DNA of 20,904 nt, taken from contig NC_049997.1 of assembly GCF_000003815.2 (NCBI RefSeq), positions 1,544,016-1,564,919 on the forward strand. Reading direction: 5' to 3'. The position numbers and the translations under genes are program-made. The stretch comes from Branchiostoma floridae (Eukaryota; Chordata; Leptocardii; Amphioxiformes; Branchiostomatidae). Under the pieces are notes generated by a model. It was not told the origin of the DNA and did not search any database. It saw only the letters and a program-made list of their open reading frames with translations. Positions 1 through 7,934 of this stretch are shown here, in pieces; position 1 is the first letter of the stretch, and each line of letters opens with the position of its first letter.

Positions 1-480
1 AACACGAATATACTGTACTCGCGTAACTCCGTAGCATACTCCGGATCAATATATTTACATCCGAGAGCAGTTGCTTTCACTCCGGAGCACCATGTATAGC
101 TACGCCACAGCAATGTATCACTGCATGTACATCTAGATGGTATCATGGTCGTAGCTACAATCGAAATATACATACTTACAACAAATATACTTACTTACAA
201 CAAATATACTTACTCACTTACTCCGGAGCATACTCCGGAGCAGTATTTTTACTCCGGAGCAGTGTTTTTACTCCGGAGCAACACGTATAGTTACTCCAAA
301 GCAATGTTTCACTGCATGTACATATAGCCGGTATATGTCCGTACATACATGACAATTATACTGTCTTACAACTAATATGCTTACTCACTTACTCCGGAGC
401 ATACTCCGGAGCAGTGTTTTTACTCCGGAACAACACGTATAGCTACTCCAAAGCAAGGATTCACTTCACGTACATATACA
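1..480. repeat. Tandem repeat built on TACTCCGGAGCA
   Basis: The word ACTCCGGAGCA recurs many times, often separated by GTGTTTTT. A larger unit starting CATGTACAT (124) or CACGTACAT (467) repeats at 124, 315 and 467, so the periods are 191 and 152 nt. The difference comes from extra copies of the short ACTCCGGAGCAGT-type module in the longer unit. The core CTCCGGAG is an 8-nt perfect palindrome. No coding potential is convincing. It looks like a short satellite or minisatellite block cut by the left window edge. Confidence 0.75.
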
Positions 481-522
481 TGGTATATTTTCGTACGTAA
501 AACTAACCTGTACGATAAAACT

Positions 523-860
523 AGATAAAATAAAGAAAAAAGGAAGGCCTCCCGGCGTTTAGCCTTACGGCCAGGGCAAGTAAGGGCATGTCTCACGAGA
601 GGGGGGTGGGGGTGGTGTTAGGGGGGGGGGGGTGTCATAGTTACCTTGGTGGGTAAGTAGGTCGACCTGAGTCTTGGTTCAACAAAAAATAGATAAAATA
701 AAGAAAAAGGTAAGGTATACCGGCGAAGAGACTTACAACAAGGCCCAATAAGGGCATGTCCCTGATGATCGGGGAAGGGGGGGGGGGTCATTTGGGGGGG
801 TGTCATAGTTACCTTGTTGGGTCAAAAGGTCGACTTGCCCCCTGTTTCACTCCTACCCAG
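523..860. repeat. 168-bp tandem duplication with poly-G runs
   Basis: AGATAAAATAAAGAAAAA occurs at 523 and again at 691. Both copies continue with related sequence: a CCGGCG segment, then AAGGGCATGTC, then long G runs, then GTGTCATAGTTACCTTG and AGGTCGAC. The G runs are at about 600-632 in the first copy and 774-803 in the second. The two copies are clearly homologous but diverged, mainly around the G runs. No gene is visible. Confidence 0.7.
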
Positions 861-1506
861 AGCTCAGAAAATACCTATTCCCCTAGACTAGGCCGTCAGA
901 CGATGACCTCTGACCTGCGCCACCTTGCACCGCCAGAATAAATGATAGCAGCGTGTCCCTACTATACTACTAACACATGTATGATCACATTTATGACTTA
1001 TTCCGTAGGATTTTATATGCTAACTATAAGATAACAAAACATGTCAAACGTTTAGGGGCCAAAATGGAGGTGTGCCTTCCTGGCCTACAGACCCCTCAGA
1101 CACTTCTACATAGTCCAAAGCTTTTTCGCTCCAGGAACCAGAAACCATATAATCTTGTAGTAAGTAGTTGCTCTAATCTATAGTAAGACCATGGTAGTTA
1201 TTACCGTTAATCTGGTTATGTTTATACAAATTATAGGTATTTTGACCATGATGTGCGCACTTTCATTACATTCGCCCAGAAGTATACATTTTCTCTGCCG
1301 TTTGTTTGTGTTTGTTTTTAGTAGACAACATTATTCGAGAAGCTGTGGAAGGATCCTTATGATATTTGGTAGTTGGGTCGAGAAAACGAAGGTCAAGTTC
1401 GATAATGCCCCCTATAGCTATATATCGGCTTTCTAAGGTACTGCGGTGGAACTCTCTGGTTTTGATATCTCGTGTTCTGGCATAATTGATAAGAAAATAC
1501 TATAAT
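861..1506. other. Unassigned sequence, no gene seen
   Basis: Only short open frames without recognisable motifs occur here. I see no splice-flanked coding exon, RNA gene or repeat with both ends visible. The stretch separates the tandem repeats from the fold-back structure. Confidence 0.5.
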
Positions 1507-1546
1507 TACTCTGGGACACTGGAGGGTAACCTCCAGTAACAGAGTA
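1507..1546 (+). repeat. 40-nt palindromic tip of left arm
   Basis: TACTCTG pairs with CAGAGTA, and ACTGGAGG pairs with CCTCCAGT around a GTAA loop, giving a nearly perfect hairpin. The same hairpin occurs at the outer end of the right arm (5285-5324). Confidence 0.8.
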
Positions 1547-2518
1547 TTGTAATCACTTTGTGCGTTGGGTGTTCGCACCTATATCTCTATGTTCCGTATG
1601 CCGCAATCGCATGTGGATTGGCATGTCGTCTGTACTCGGTTAGGAAATGATGCACGTTGTTTTTTTTCGCCGTAGCTGTTTTTATTATGGATGTAATAAT
1701 TTCAGTTTTCACCCCTGCGCCGTCCGGTATAGTGGTTCAGGTCTTCCTTATGATTGTGCCTTAAGCGTTGTAGTTATTTGATACCGTCAAGCAGATGTTG
1801 GCCTCGTCGGAATATGCCATCTCGTTCGGGCTTTGCGTTTCCAATATTGAAGTTGGTTTGACATAGCATACTGTTAACATTTTGAGCGGTTGATAGTCAT
1901 ATGCATGTTATGGTTAAAACGTGTTTGATCTTTGGGAGCCTTTTCTTTCGCGGTAGCTATTTTCATTATCGATGTAATAATTTGAGATGTCACCCCTATT
2001 TCCCTGGTATTGTAGACCAGCTGGCTTATAGACGCTGGGGTCTGGCAATTACTTATCTCGAAGCAGATATGGGGTTATTTCCACAGCTGTGGTTGAACTA
2101 CTTTTTAACGTTGTGTGCGCCTCAAGTATCCATTGTGAAGCGCTGTTGTTGTTTCATTTGTGTCGTTCGATTGAGACGCTGACTTTAGCTGTGTTTTAAA
2201 TTTGGCAGTGATAGGTATCGTAGCTTTTAAGTATTTTTTTTTGTATACAATTAGCTGATGTGATGTGTCTTGTATGCGATTCACTACTATATAGGTGGGA
2301 TGGCCATGCTCTTAATCTGTCGGGTAGGAACGTGTCTTTTGTGACCGGAACACCGAAAGTAGAGGGAAATAGCAGGGACAGAAGGGGTATGATCTTGGAG
2401 GGAAATTATATTTTACACCAGGGATTGAAGGGTAGTTTTCATGAAAGGAAATTATATATTTCGCATATACACAGAATTAAGCCATTGTCGGTGGGAACTC
2501 AAACTTTAGGAAATTATT
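1507..2518 (+). repeat. Left arm of the fold-back
   Basis: This matches the reverse complement of 4324-5324 through shared landmarks. Examples are GTTCCGTATGCCGCAATCGC near 1590, GGTAGCTATTTTCATTATCG near 1953 (one mismatch), and GGGAACTCAAACTTTAGGAA near 2492. Peptides encoded in parallel by both arms are also nearly identical but show no known domain, so the open frames are probably incidental. Differences between arms are scattered single bases plus a homopolymer length change. Confidence 0.85.
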
Positions 2519-2663
2519 GTTTTCATTTGGCGTCGTTCGATTGAGACGCTGATTTCGCTGTTAATGCGTACAGGACTGTGTTTTAAATTTGGCAGTGCTA
2601 GGTATGTTAGCTTTTAAGTAAGTTTTTGGTATAAGCTGATGTGATGTGTTCTGTATGCGATAT
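2515..2663 (+). repeat. Partial direct duplication of the left arm
   Basis: GTCGTTCGATTGAGACGCTGA, TTTTAAATTTGGCAGTG, and AAGCTGATGTGATGTGT with TATGCGAT repeat in the same order as at about 2150-2282. The second copy carries a short insertion after the GACGCTGA segment. The right arm lacks this second copy at its inner end, so the duplication is specific to the left side of the loop. Confidence 0.75.
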
Positions 2664-2708
2664 AAACACCGAGTTATACACCACAGAAAACATCACAACC
2701 GACATAAA

Positions 2709-2749
2709 CCATAATTAGGTCACAGAGTATGTTACCTACGGTCACTTGT
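2709..2749 (+). repeat. Inner 41-bp inverted repeat, left copy
   Basis: CCATAATTAGGTCACAGAGT and what follows match the reverse complement of 4047-4087 with a handful of mismatches. It shares the word GTCACAGAGTA with the outer tip of the right arm (5314-5324), which suggests related terminal sequences. Confidence 0.7.
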
Positions 2750-3011
2750 TTCATATTGGTAAATGACGGGAACTTCAAACTTGCAGCGTTTTACCAAGTT
2801 AAATAGAACTACAATAGCCTCGTTTGCTAAGACTTTCATACTTCCGTGACGTAGGTAGAGATGATGATCGATATGATTTATGCAAACAAGGACGTTAATT
2901 GCATAATCAATGAGAAACATTAATAATTCGTCTGTCGTAAAGGTTAACATTATTTGACAAATCAAGGATATAACCCCTTGGGTATGACTTTACGATCGTG
3001 GAATTCTTGTC

Positions 3012-3267
3012 NNNNNNNNNNNNNNNNNNNNNNNNNNNNNNNNNNNNNNNNNNNNNNNNNNNNNNNNNNNNNNNNNNNNNNNNNNNNNNNNNNNNNNNNN
3101 NNNNNNNNNNNNNNNNNNNNNNNNNNNNNNNNNNNNNNNNNNNNNNNNNNNNNNNNNNNNNNNNNNNNNNNNNNNNNNNNNNNNNNNNNNNNNNNNNNNN
3201 NNNNNNNNNNNNNNNNNNNNNNNNNNNNNNNNNNNNNNNNNNNNNNNNNNNNNNNNNNNNNNNNNNN
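3012..3267. other. Assembly gap (N)
   Basis: 256 undetermined bases lie inside the loop of the fold-back structure. Any frame running through it is uninterpretable. Confidence 1.
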
Positions 3268-3366
3268 AGCTAAATGGATGGTCGATATTCCGGAGATTAT
3301 CCCGTCCCTAACTTTTTGTAGAGTACCGTACTGTAATGCCAATATATCAGAGTCTCCTCTCAGCAA

Positions 3367-3536
3367 TCGTTTTCCAGTGTAAAAAAACTGTCAGCACGCC
3401 GTTTTCAGTGCGGAACAACATAACCTCCTTGGTCAGAGCAAGTCGTCTGAGCACTCGGTTTACAATGCTGAGAGCGCCTCGCTTCAAGTGCTGACAAACA
3501 TCCAGCACTGAACAATTTTTTTCCACTGGAAAACGA
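3367..3536. mobile_element. Small MITE-like element with terminal inverted repeats
   Basis: The left end TCGTTTTCCAGTG followed by AAAAAA, CTGT and CAGCAC matches the inverse of the right end, where GTGCTG-type sequence, AATTTTTTT and CACTGGAAAACGA occur. The element is about 170 bp with no coding capacity. No convincing target duplication is visible at the flanks. Confidence 0.65.
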
Positions 3537-3782
3537 CTTATCTTCTTTGGAGGTGGTCAACATGACGAGAAAATACTTACTAAGAAAGTAGAAATGCCTA
3601 GAATCAATTAATAGTCTTCTGACTCCATCGCCATATCAAGTTACTCACTCTATTGCCACATGTTAGGTTCTTTACGGCAATAAAGCATCCAAATCATGGT
3701 GCGTGAGTTTGACTATACCTGTTCTTGAATCTGTTGGTTCTAGTTCTGATTGTAGTCAGTAAGGGTTTTTGTCCGGTTTTCC

Positions 3783-4067
3783 CTATGGGGGGAAGTCAGT
3801 CCCCGAAGTCCGGAGATTTGAGTAGTGAATGTGCAAACGTCTTTCCGCTAGTTGTGGCAAAGACAGTTCCTGTAGAGCAGAGTCATAAGTAGTGTACGAC
3901 CGGCCAAGGATAATCCTGCATGCCCTTTTCTGGACCCTCTCAATGGACTTGGATTCTGCGACTATTAGTCCCGGGTGCCATACCTGGTAAGCATACTCCA
4001 GAACGTGGGTGAGTAGTTGTTTATTTCGCACATATAAACAATAACAACAAGTGACCGTAGGTAACAA
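3783..4067 (-). pseudogene. Non-LTR retrotransposon RT C-terminal relic
   Basis: The minus-strand translation contains LEYAYQVWHPGLIVAESKSI, ERVQKRACRIILG and LPQLAERR. This is the characteristic region just downstream of the reverse transcriptase palm in CR1/Jockey-group LINEs (LEYA.PVWHP, then the QKRA.R.I helix). A stop ends the frame at 3783. Related coding, including an RT-R-N-RFKNRY-like tail, continues in another frame toward about 3690, so at least one frameshift is present. Neither the RT catalytic blocks nor an ORF1 is present. It is a 5'-truncated dead copy in the loop of the fold-back element, from a family distinct from the full-length element at 10849-17164. Confidence 0.8.
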
Positions 4068-4087
4068 ACTCTGTGACGTAATAATGG
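4047..4087 (-). repeat. Inner 41-bp inverted repeat, right copy
   Basis: This is the reverse-complement partner of 2709-2749. It ends CTCTGTGACGTAATAATGG. The segment overlaps the first codons of the minus-strand RT relic at 3783-4067. Confidence 0.7.
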
Positions 4088-4323
4088 TTTGTTAATGATG
4101 AGGATAAGCAGGTAAATGCTTCTGTATTTGTTTGTACGGTTGGTTTACAGACATAACAATCTGTGTGTATGGTTCAAATATAATCACCGTTCATAATAAC
4201 AGTCCCGTTCTGTTCCTGATCATAACGCCTTTCTTTCGGTGAGCCGGAACGAAACATACTCAACCTATGTCGTATACAACGCACACGCTCCTCCAAGTCC
4301 TACAAATATAAGGTACAGAAATA

Positions 4324-5324
4324 ATTTCCTAAAGTTTGAGTTCCCACCGACAATGGCTTAATTCTGTGTATATGCGAAATATATAATTTCCATTCATGAA
4401 AACTACCCTTCAATCCCTGGTGTAAAATATAATTTCCCTCCAAGATCATACCCCTTCTGTCCCTTCTAATTCCCTCTACTTTCGGTGTTCCGGTCACAAA
4501 AGACACGTTCCTACCCGACAGATTAAGAGCATGGCCACCCCACCTATATAGTAGTGAATCGCATACAAGACACATCACATCAGCTAATACAAAAAACTTA
4601 CTTAAAAGCTACGATACCTATCACTGCCAAATTTAAAACACAGCTAAGTCAACGTCTCAATCGAACGACACAAATGAAACAACAACAGCGCCTCACAATG
4701 GATACTTGAGACGTACACCACGTAAAAAAGTAGGTCAACCACAGCTGTGGAAATAACCCCATATCTGCTTCGAGATAAGTAATTGCCAGACCCCAGCGTC
4801 TATAAGCCAGCTGGTCTACAATACCAGGGAAATAGGGGTGACATCTCAAATTATTACATCGATAATGAAAATAGATACCGCGAAAAAAAAGGCTCCCAAA
4901 GATCAAACACATTTAACCATAACATGCATATGACTATCAACCGCGCAAAATGTTAACAGTATGCTATGTCAAACCAACCTCAATATTGGAAACGCAAAGC
5001 CCGAACGAGATGGCATATTCCGACGAGGCCAACATCTGCTTGACGTTATCAAATAACTACAACGCTTAAGGCACAATCATAAGGAAGACCTGAACCACTA
5101 TACCGGACGGCGTAGGGGTGAAAACTGAAATTATTACATCCATAATAAAAACAGCTACGGCGAAAAAAAAACAACGTGCATCATTTCCTAACCGAGTACA
5201 GACGACATGCCAATCCACATGCGATTGCGGCATACGGAACATAGAGATATAGGTGCGAACAGCCAACGCACAAAGTGATTACAATACTCTGTTACTGGAG
5301 GTTACCCTCCAGTGTCACAGAGTA
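4324..5324 (-). repeat. Right arm of the fold-back
   Basis: This is the inverted partner of 1507-2518. The matched block starts just inside 4324, where the shared sequence AAACTTTAGGAAATTATT gives way to unrelated bases. It ends at the outer hairpin 5285-5324. The right arm carries slightly more changes in the segment corresponding to 2090-2150 of the left arm. Confidence 0.85.
5285..5324 (-). repeat. 40-nt palindromic tip of right arm
   Basis: TACTCTG...ACTGGAGG pairs with CCTCCAGT...CAGAGTA. It is the inverted counterpart of the hairpin at 1507-1546 with one obvious base difference. Because the tip is palindromic and is also repeated inverted at the two ends, four homologous half-sites exist in the element. 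Confidence 0.8.
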
Positions 5325-5689
5325 ATAAAGTATAGAAAGTAAATAAAAGTGCCGGAGGAGGGGAGAAGCCTGCATGGATTGTATAAATCCCTCCTCTGCT
5401 TAACTTAGTTAATACTAATCTAAATACAAGTGTAGTAAATATAAGATAAATTAAAGAATAGCAACAATTGAGAAATATCAACAGTCAATCTGAGCAAATG
5501 TATGAAACAGAAAAAGTTAAGGCTAACAATTGCTGTAAAAGTGGCATCAGTATAGAAGATCGCCATGAGTGTTGCTGTCAACTTGGTAATACCGGCACCC
5601 TTGTCACGTTGTCGACGATCTTCGGGCGTACTTGGCGTTATAAGTTTCCTATTGGACGACTGAAGTTGTCTTCATTCATAGTTAGAGTA
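5325..5689. other. Unassigned AT-rich sequence
   Basis: I see no gene or recognisable repeat. A weak GA/CT-rich stem (GGAGGAGGG at 5354 against CCCTCCTCT at 5389) lies near the left end. A 74-residue open frame at 5468-5692 has no motif I recognise and runs into the Penelope-type segment. Confidence 0.4.
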
Positions 5690-5850
5690 TAAAAGACCTG
5701 TTTCTTCCAAGTCACTTCAGTCAAGTTCAGTGTCACTGACGAAGAATAGTGGATTCTATCCGAAACGTCTGACCGTTTCCAAAACCATATCCAGTTGCTT
5801 GAGTAACTATTTTTGGCGTATCTTATTACCTGGATGTCTAACCTACATCG
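5690..5850 (+). mobile_element. Penelope-like element terminal segment
   Basis: The stretch carries CTGACGAAG, then a stem, then CGAAACGTC, followed about 60 nt later by CCTGGATGTCTAACCTACAT. This arrangement (CTGANGAAG...CGAAACGTC) is the signature I associate with terminal repeats of animal Penelope-like retroelements. No RT or GIY-YIG coding sequence accompanies it here, so it is a solo or truncated terminal segment. The assignment is from remembered motif layout, not from alignment. Confidence 0.5.
5732..5773 (+). ncRNA. Hammerhead-ribozyme-like core (type I, Penelope-type)
   Basis: The pieces occur in hammerhead order. GTCA (5732-5735) can form stem I with TGAC (5770-5773). CTGACGA (5736-5742) matches the CUGANGA core. 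GAATAG (5744-5749) and CTATCC (5756-5761) form stem II with one A-C mismatch and a TGGATT loop. GAAAC (5762-5766) matches the GAAA core. GTC (5767-5769) would place cleavage after C5769. Stem III is only AC/GU, too short for a stable monomer, but this is the known weak point of Penelope-type hammerheads, which may act as dimers. An extra A at 5743 lies between core and stem II. Activity is unproven. Confidence 0.5.
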
Positions 5851-6050
5851 ACGTGTGCTGACATGGATGACTGGCGTCAGCCATCACCCTCCGGAGTTCG
5901 CGCACAGTGGCATCATGTCTCCAGGACTCCAGGGTTGGTAGCTGATCGTAAGGTATTCCAGGCAATGGGCAACAGGCAATGGATTTATGTAGGCGCATCA
6001 AAAAGAAATTTATCCGTTGCATTACGATGAGCATGCGGACGTAGTAAGAC
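5850..6050 (-). pseudogene. Retroelement protein C-terminal fragment
   Basis: On the minus strand the frame reads IPYDQLPTLESWRHDATVRE, then LRRVMADASHPC, and stops at about 5843. The PTLE.RR pattern is typical of the tail after the RT domain in invertebrate non-LTR proteins. It adjoins the Penelope-type segment on one side and the 3' tail of another retrotransposon copy on the other, so it is an isolated relic. The family is uncertain. Confidence 0.45.
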
Positions 6051-6860
6051 AGATAAAGAACTTTATTGCACGACAATTGTACATGGTACAAAGTATGGCA
6101 ACAACTATTACATAAAGTACAAAATAGAGGTATAGGATAAAGCTTAACATCATAGTTAACATAACAATAAGGGCTAACATGCATAATTCATTCATATAGT
6201 ATCATAATGAAGTAGGCTAATCATTAGCTTCAGTATTCTTTCTAATAGCAAAGCAGTCATTGATGTATTTGCCGATTTTTGCATTATTGGAGTTCTGACA
6301 TTTAAATAAATGTGCAAATCTGTCTTTAGCATCGAGTCTTTTGAAATAAGTTGTACTTGCTTCGAGAAACGTAAACAGTTCATTGCGTAAACTAGCGTAT
6401 CTAGAACATTCCATTATAAAATGGAATTCATCTTCAATATGATTTGGGCAGAATGGACAGAACCTTTGGTCAGGGGCTACATTGTAGTATCTGCCTGTTT
6501 CAACATTCAACTTATGGCTACTAATTCTTAACTGAGTTATTGCTTTGCGAATCTCAAAGTTATCTATGTTATAAAGGTACATTTCTTGTTCATAACATTC
6601 TTTTGATTTGCTAAGAAAAGACAGTTTTGAATTGTTTTCAATAGAACTAAACCACTCCTGTATGTATATATCTTGTAGCCTGGTGCGCAGTTGGTTAGCA
6701 ATATAATCTGTTCTATAAGCCTCAGGTTTCGTCCATATTTGCCCAAGGCCAAAACGTTCCTCACAAAAGGCAATAGTTCAGTCAATTTTGATGTCTGAGT
6801 TGTGGGAATCTTTTTAACCATTTAATTGTCTGCGCGTGAAAATAGAAATGATCACGCGAA
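6051..6860 (-). mobile_element. 5'-truncated copy of a CR1-group-like retrotransposon
   Basis: The minus strand ends ACAATTGTCGTGCAATAAAG followed by TTC, nearly identical to the 3' end of the full-length element near 17125-17147 (AATGTCGTGCAATAAAGTTC). Upstream lies coding sequence for the same C-terminal zinc-knuckle region. The 5' boundary is set only by where similarity to LINE protein is lost and is approximate. Divergence of the protein shows that it is a related family or an old copy, not a recent duplicate. Confidence 0.75.
6217..6822 (-). pseudogene. Broken ORF2 C-terminus with CCHC knuckle
   Basis: From the minus-strand start at 6582 the frame gives TQLRISSHKLNVETGRY, then CPFCPNHIEDEFHFIMEC, a C-x2-C-x8-H-x4-C zinc-binding pattern. 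It ends with a stop at 6217-6219. The full-length element here has the same arrangement (KLRISSH...CPSC...EDEYHF...C). Upstream, FGLGQIWTKPEAYRTDYIAN continues in the same frame as the knuckle up to a TGA near 6785. The IKWLKRFPQ segment near 6810 lies in another frame. At least one stop and a frameshift make it non-functional. Confidence 0.8.
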
Positions 6861-7077
6861 ATGAATTGTGTGATAAACCCAGCCCGCATAGTACCACAGG
6901 ACCACAATTACTCACTAGATCAAAGAAAGTCTACATTTACAAACAAACAGGAGTCGGGCGTAACTCGTCCGACCGACGGGCCGTACGCCACCCGACGATC
7001 AATAAGTCGGTCTCTTCTCGCCCGACACCTAATAGCTCTGCGACCTCAAAGATCACCGGCGACCAACGCTGGTGTTA
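6861..7077. other. GC-rich sequence with GTCGG/CCGAC words, no gene
   Basis: The words CGTCCGACCGAC, GTCGGTC and CGCCCGAC recur here and resemble the terminal sequences around 7230 and 7404. It may be part of the same repeat family. No coding region is supported. Confidence 0.35.
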
Positions 7078-7399
7078 AGAACAAGTTTCGGTGCACAGTG
7101 AGAATACGGCGACTCCTAAAAGTCGCCGACTGTCATTGGCACTAAAGATCGCGCGCTGATTGAGAAAACACTTGACATATAAAAAAATTATTACTGCTGA
7201 AAATGTCATTTAGAGCTTACAGAGTCGTCGACTCGTCGGTCGACTTGTCGCGCAATGTGACAGGAGTATAGAGAACAAGTTTCGGTGCACAACCAGCATC
7301 GGGCGACTCCTCCTAAAAGTCACCGACGATCATTGGCACTAAAGATCGCACGCTGATCGAGCAAACACCAGACGTATTACTGCCGAAAATGTCATTTAT
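7078..7399 (+). repeat. 194-bp-period direct duplication
   Basis: AGAACAAGTTTCGGTGCACA occurs at 7078 and 7272. Both copies go on through GGCGACTCC, TAAAAGTC, ATTGGCACTAAAGATCGC, GCTGAT, ATTACTGC and AAAATGTCATTTA, ending near 7213 and 7399. The copies differ by scattered substitutions and a short AT-rich insertion in the first. The sequence between the copies and the sequence after the second are inverted relatives of each other. Confidence 0.8.
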
Positions 7400-7438
7400 A
7401 CCCGTCACATTGCGCGAAAATCGACCGGACGAGAAGTC
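7230..7438. repeat. Inverted repeat pair around the second duplicate
   Basis: GACTCGTCGGTCGACTTGTC followed by GCGCAATGTGAC (7230-7261) matches the reverse complement of 7404-7438 (GTCACATTGCGCGAAAATCG followed by ACCGGACGAGAAGTC). The pair encloses the second copy of the 194-bp repeat, giving a MITE-like layout of about 210 bp. The flanking duplication is not clear. Confidence 0.6.
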
Positions 7439-7485
7439 ATGCGGCAATCGCCCGAGCCTCGCTTATAATAATAGTTAGTGCGGTC

Positions 7486-7561
7486 CAGTATAATTGCACC
7501 ACCCGGATAATTGCACGAAATACGCCGGCAAATGGGGTGTGCAATTAAGCAGCTTCTACTG
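7486..7561. mobile_element. Tigger/pogo-like terminal remnant
   Basis: The left end starts CAGTATAATTGCACC. The reverse complement of the right end starts CAGTAGAAGCTGCTTAATTG and continues CAC. Both share CAGTA and TAATTGCAC, and AATTGCAC occurs three times (7492, 7508, and inverted at 7540). Such CAGT ends with short subterminal repeats are typical of pogo/Tigger elements. A TA follows the right end at 7562 but does not precede the left end. It is very short and non-coding, and sits directly against the host 5' UTR region. Confidence 0.55.
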
Positions 7562-7934
7562 TATTCAATTTCAAATTTGGCGCCAGGTCACGTCCGGGTC
7601 ATCCTGACGATCCCGTCATCCCTTGCGAAGCTTCCATCCTGAATAAAAAGAGGCGACGTTGGTGTGTGTCCGGCACGTCCACTACAGCAGCTTATTGTTG
7701 TCGCCCAGGAGGAGAAAACAAGCAAGAAGGAACACACAGTCGCAGCAGTACACGTGGTTTGTCTCGGCATTTCCACGAAGTGTGTGTAAGATGAGATAAT
7801 ACTGCAGCAGTGCGCCGGGTGCCTTTGTTTTGGTTGTGGCGAGGATGATGATGATGTAGGTCCCGTTATGTCCGTGCTGCCGGCTGTCATGTGGAACTAG
7901 CGGGTCTGTACAACAGCAGGAGAGCAACAGAAAC
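7562..7934 (+). promoter_or_regulatory. 5' UTR / promoter-proximal region of Rab11-FIP-like gene
   Basis: The sequence upstream of the exon 1 ATG is GC-richer than the intron around it and contains CpG dinucleotides. It begins right after a transposon end. No clear TATA box or defined start site can be assigned. Three short upstream reading frames are present: ATG-AGA-TAA near 7790, four ATG codons then TAG at 7845-7859, and a ten-codon frame at 7868-7900. The TAG at 7857 is in frame with the main ATG, so translation cannot start further upstream in that frame. How much of this is transcribed is inferred. Confidence 0.5.
7868..7900 (+). other. Upstream ORF of ten codons
   Basis: It reads MSVLPAVMWN and stops at TAG, 34 nt before the main ATG and in a different frame. 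If it is in the mature leader it could lower initiation at 7935. Only its position supports this. Confidence 0.4.

Larger units (their letters stand above)
1507..5324. mobile_element. Large fold-back (long inverted repeat) element
   Basis: Two arms of about 1 kb (1507-2518 and 4324-5324) are inverted copies of each other with only a few percent difference by eye. The similarity stops abruptly at the inner ends (near 2518 and 4324). The outer ends are matching 40-nt hairpins. The loop of about 1.8 kb holds a partial duplication of the left arm, a 41-bp inner inverted repeat, a gap, a small MITE and a non-LTR RT relic. No transposase is visible, and no clear target-site duplication could be found outside the tips. 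It could be a fold-back or long-TIR non-autonomous DNA transposon, or an inverted segmental duplication. The hairpin tips favour a transposon. The gap prevents ruling out missing coding sequence. Confidence 0.65.

Noticed and set aside
1901-2544. Parallel open frames in both fold-back arms as genes
   Set aside because: They are conserved only because the arms are near-identical DNA. No domain is seen, and the frames start and stop arbitrarily.
2954-3382. Open frames running through the gap at 3012-3267
   Set aside because: They consist mostly of N and carry no real coding evidence.
5468-5692. 74-residue open frame as a small gene
   Set aside because: No motif, no homologous-looking composition, and it runs into a Penelope-type segment.
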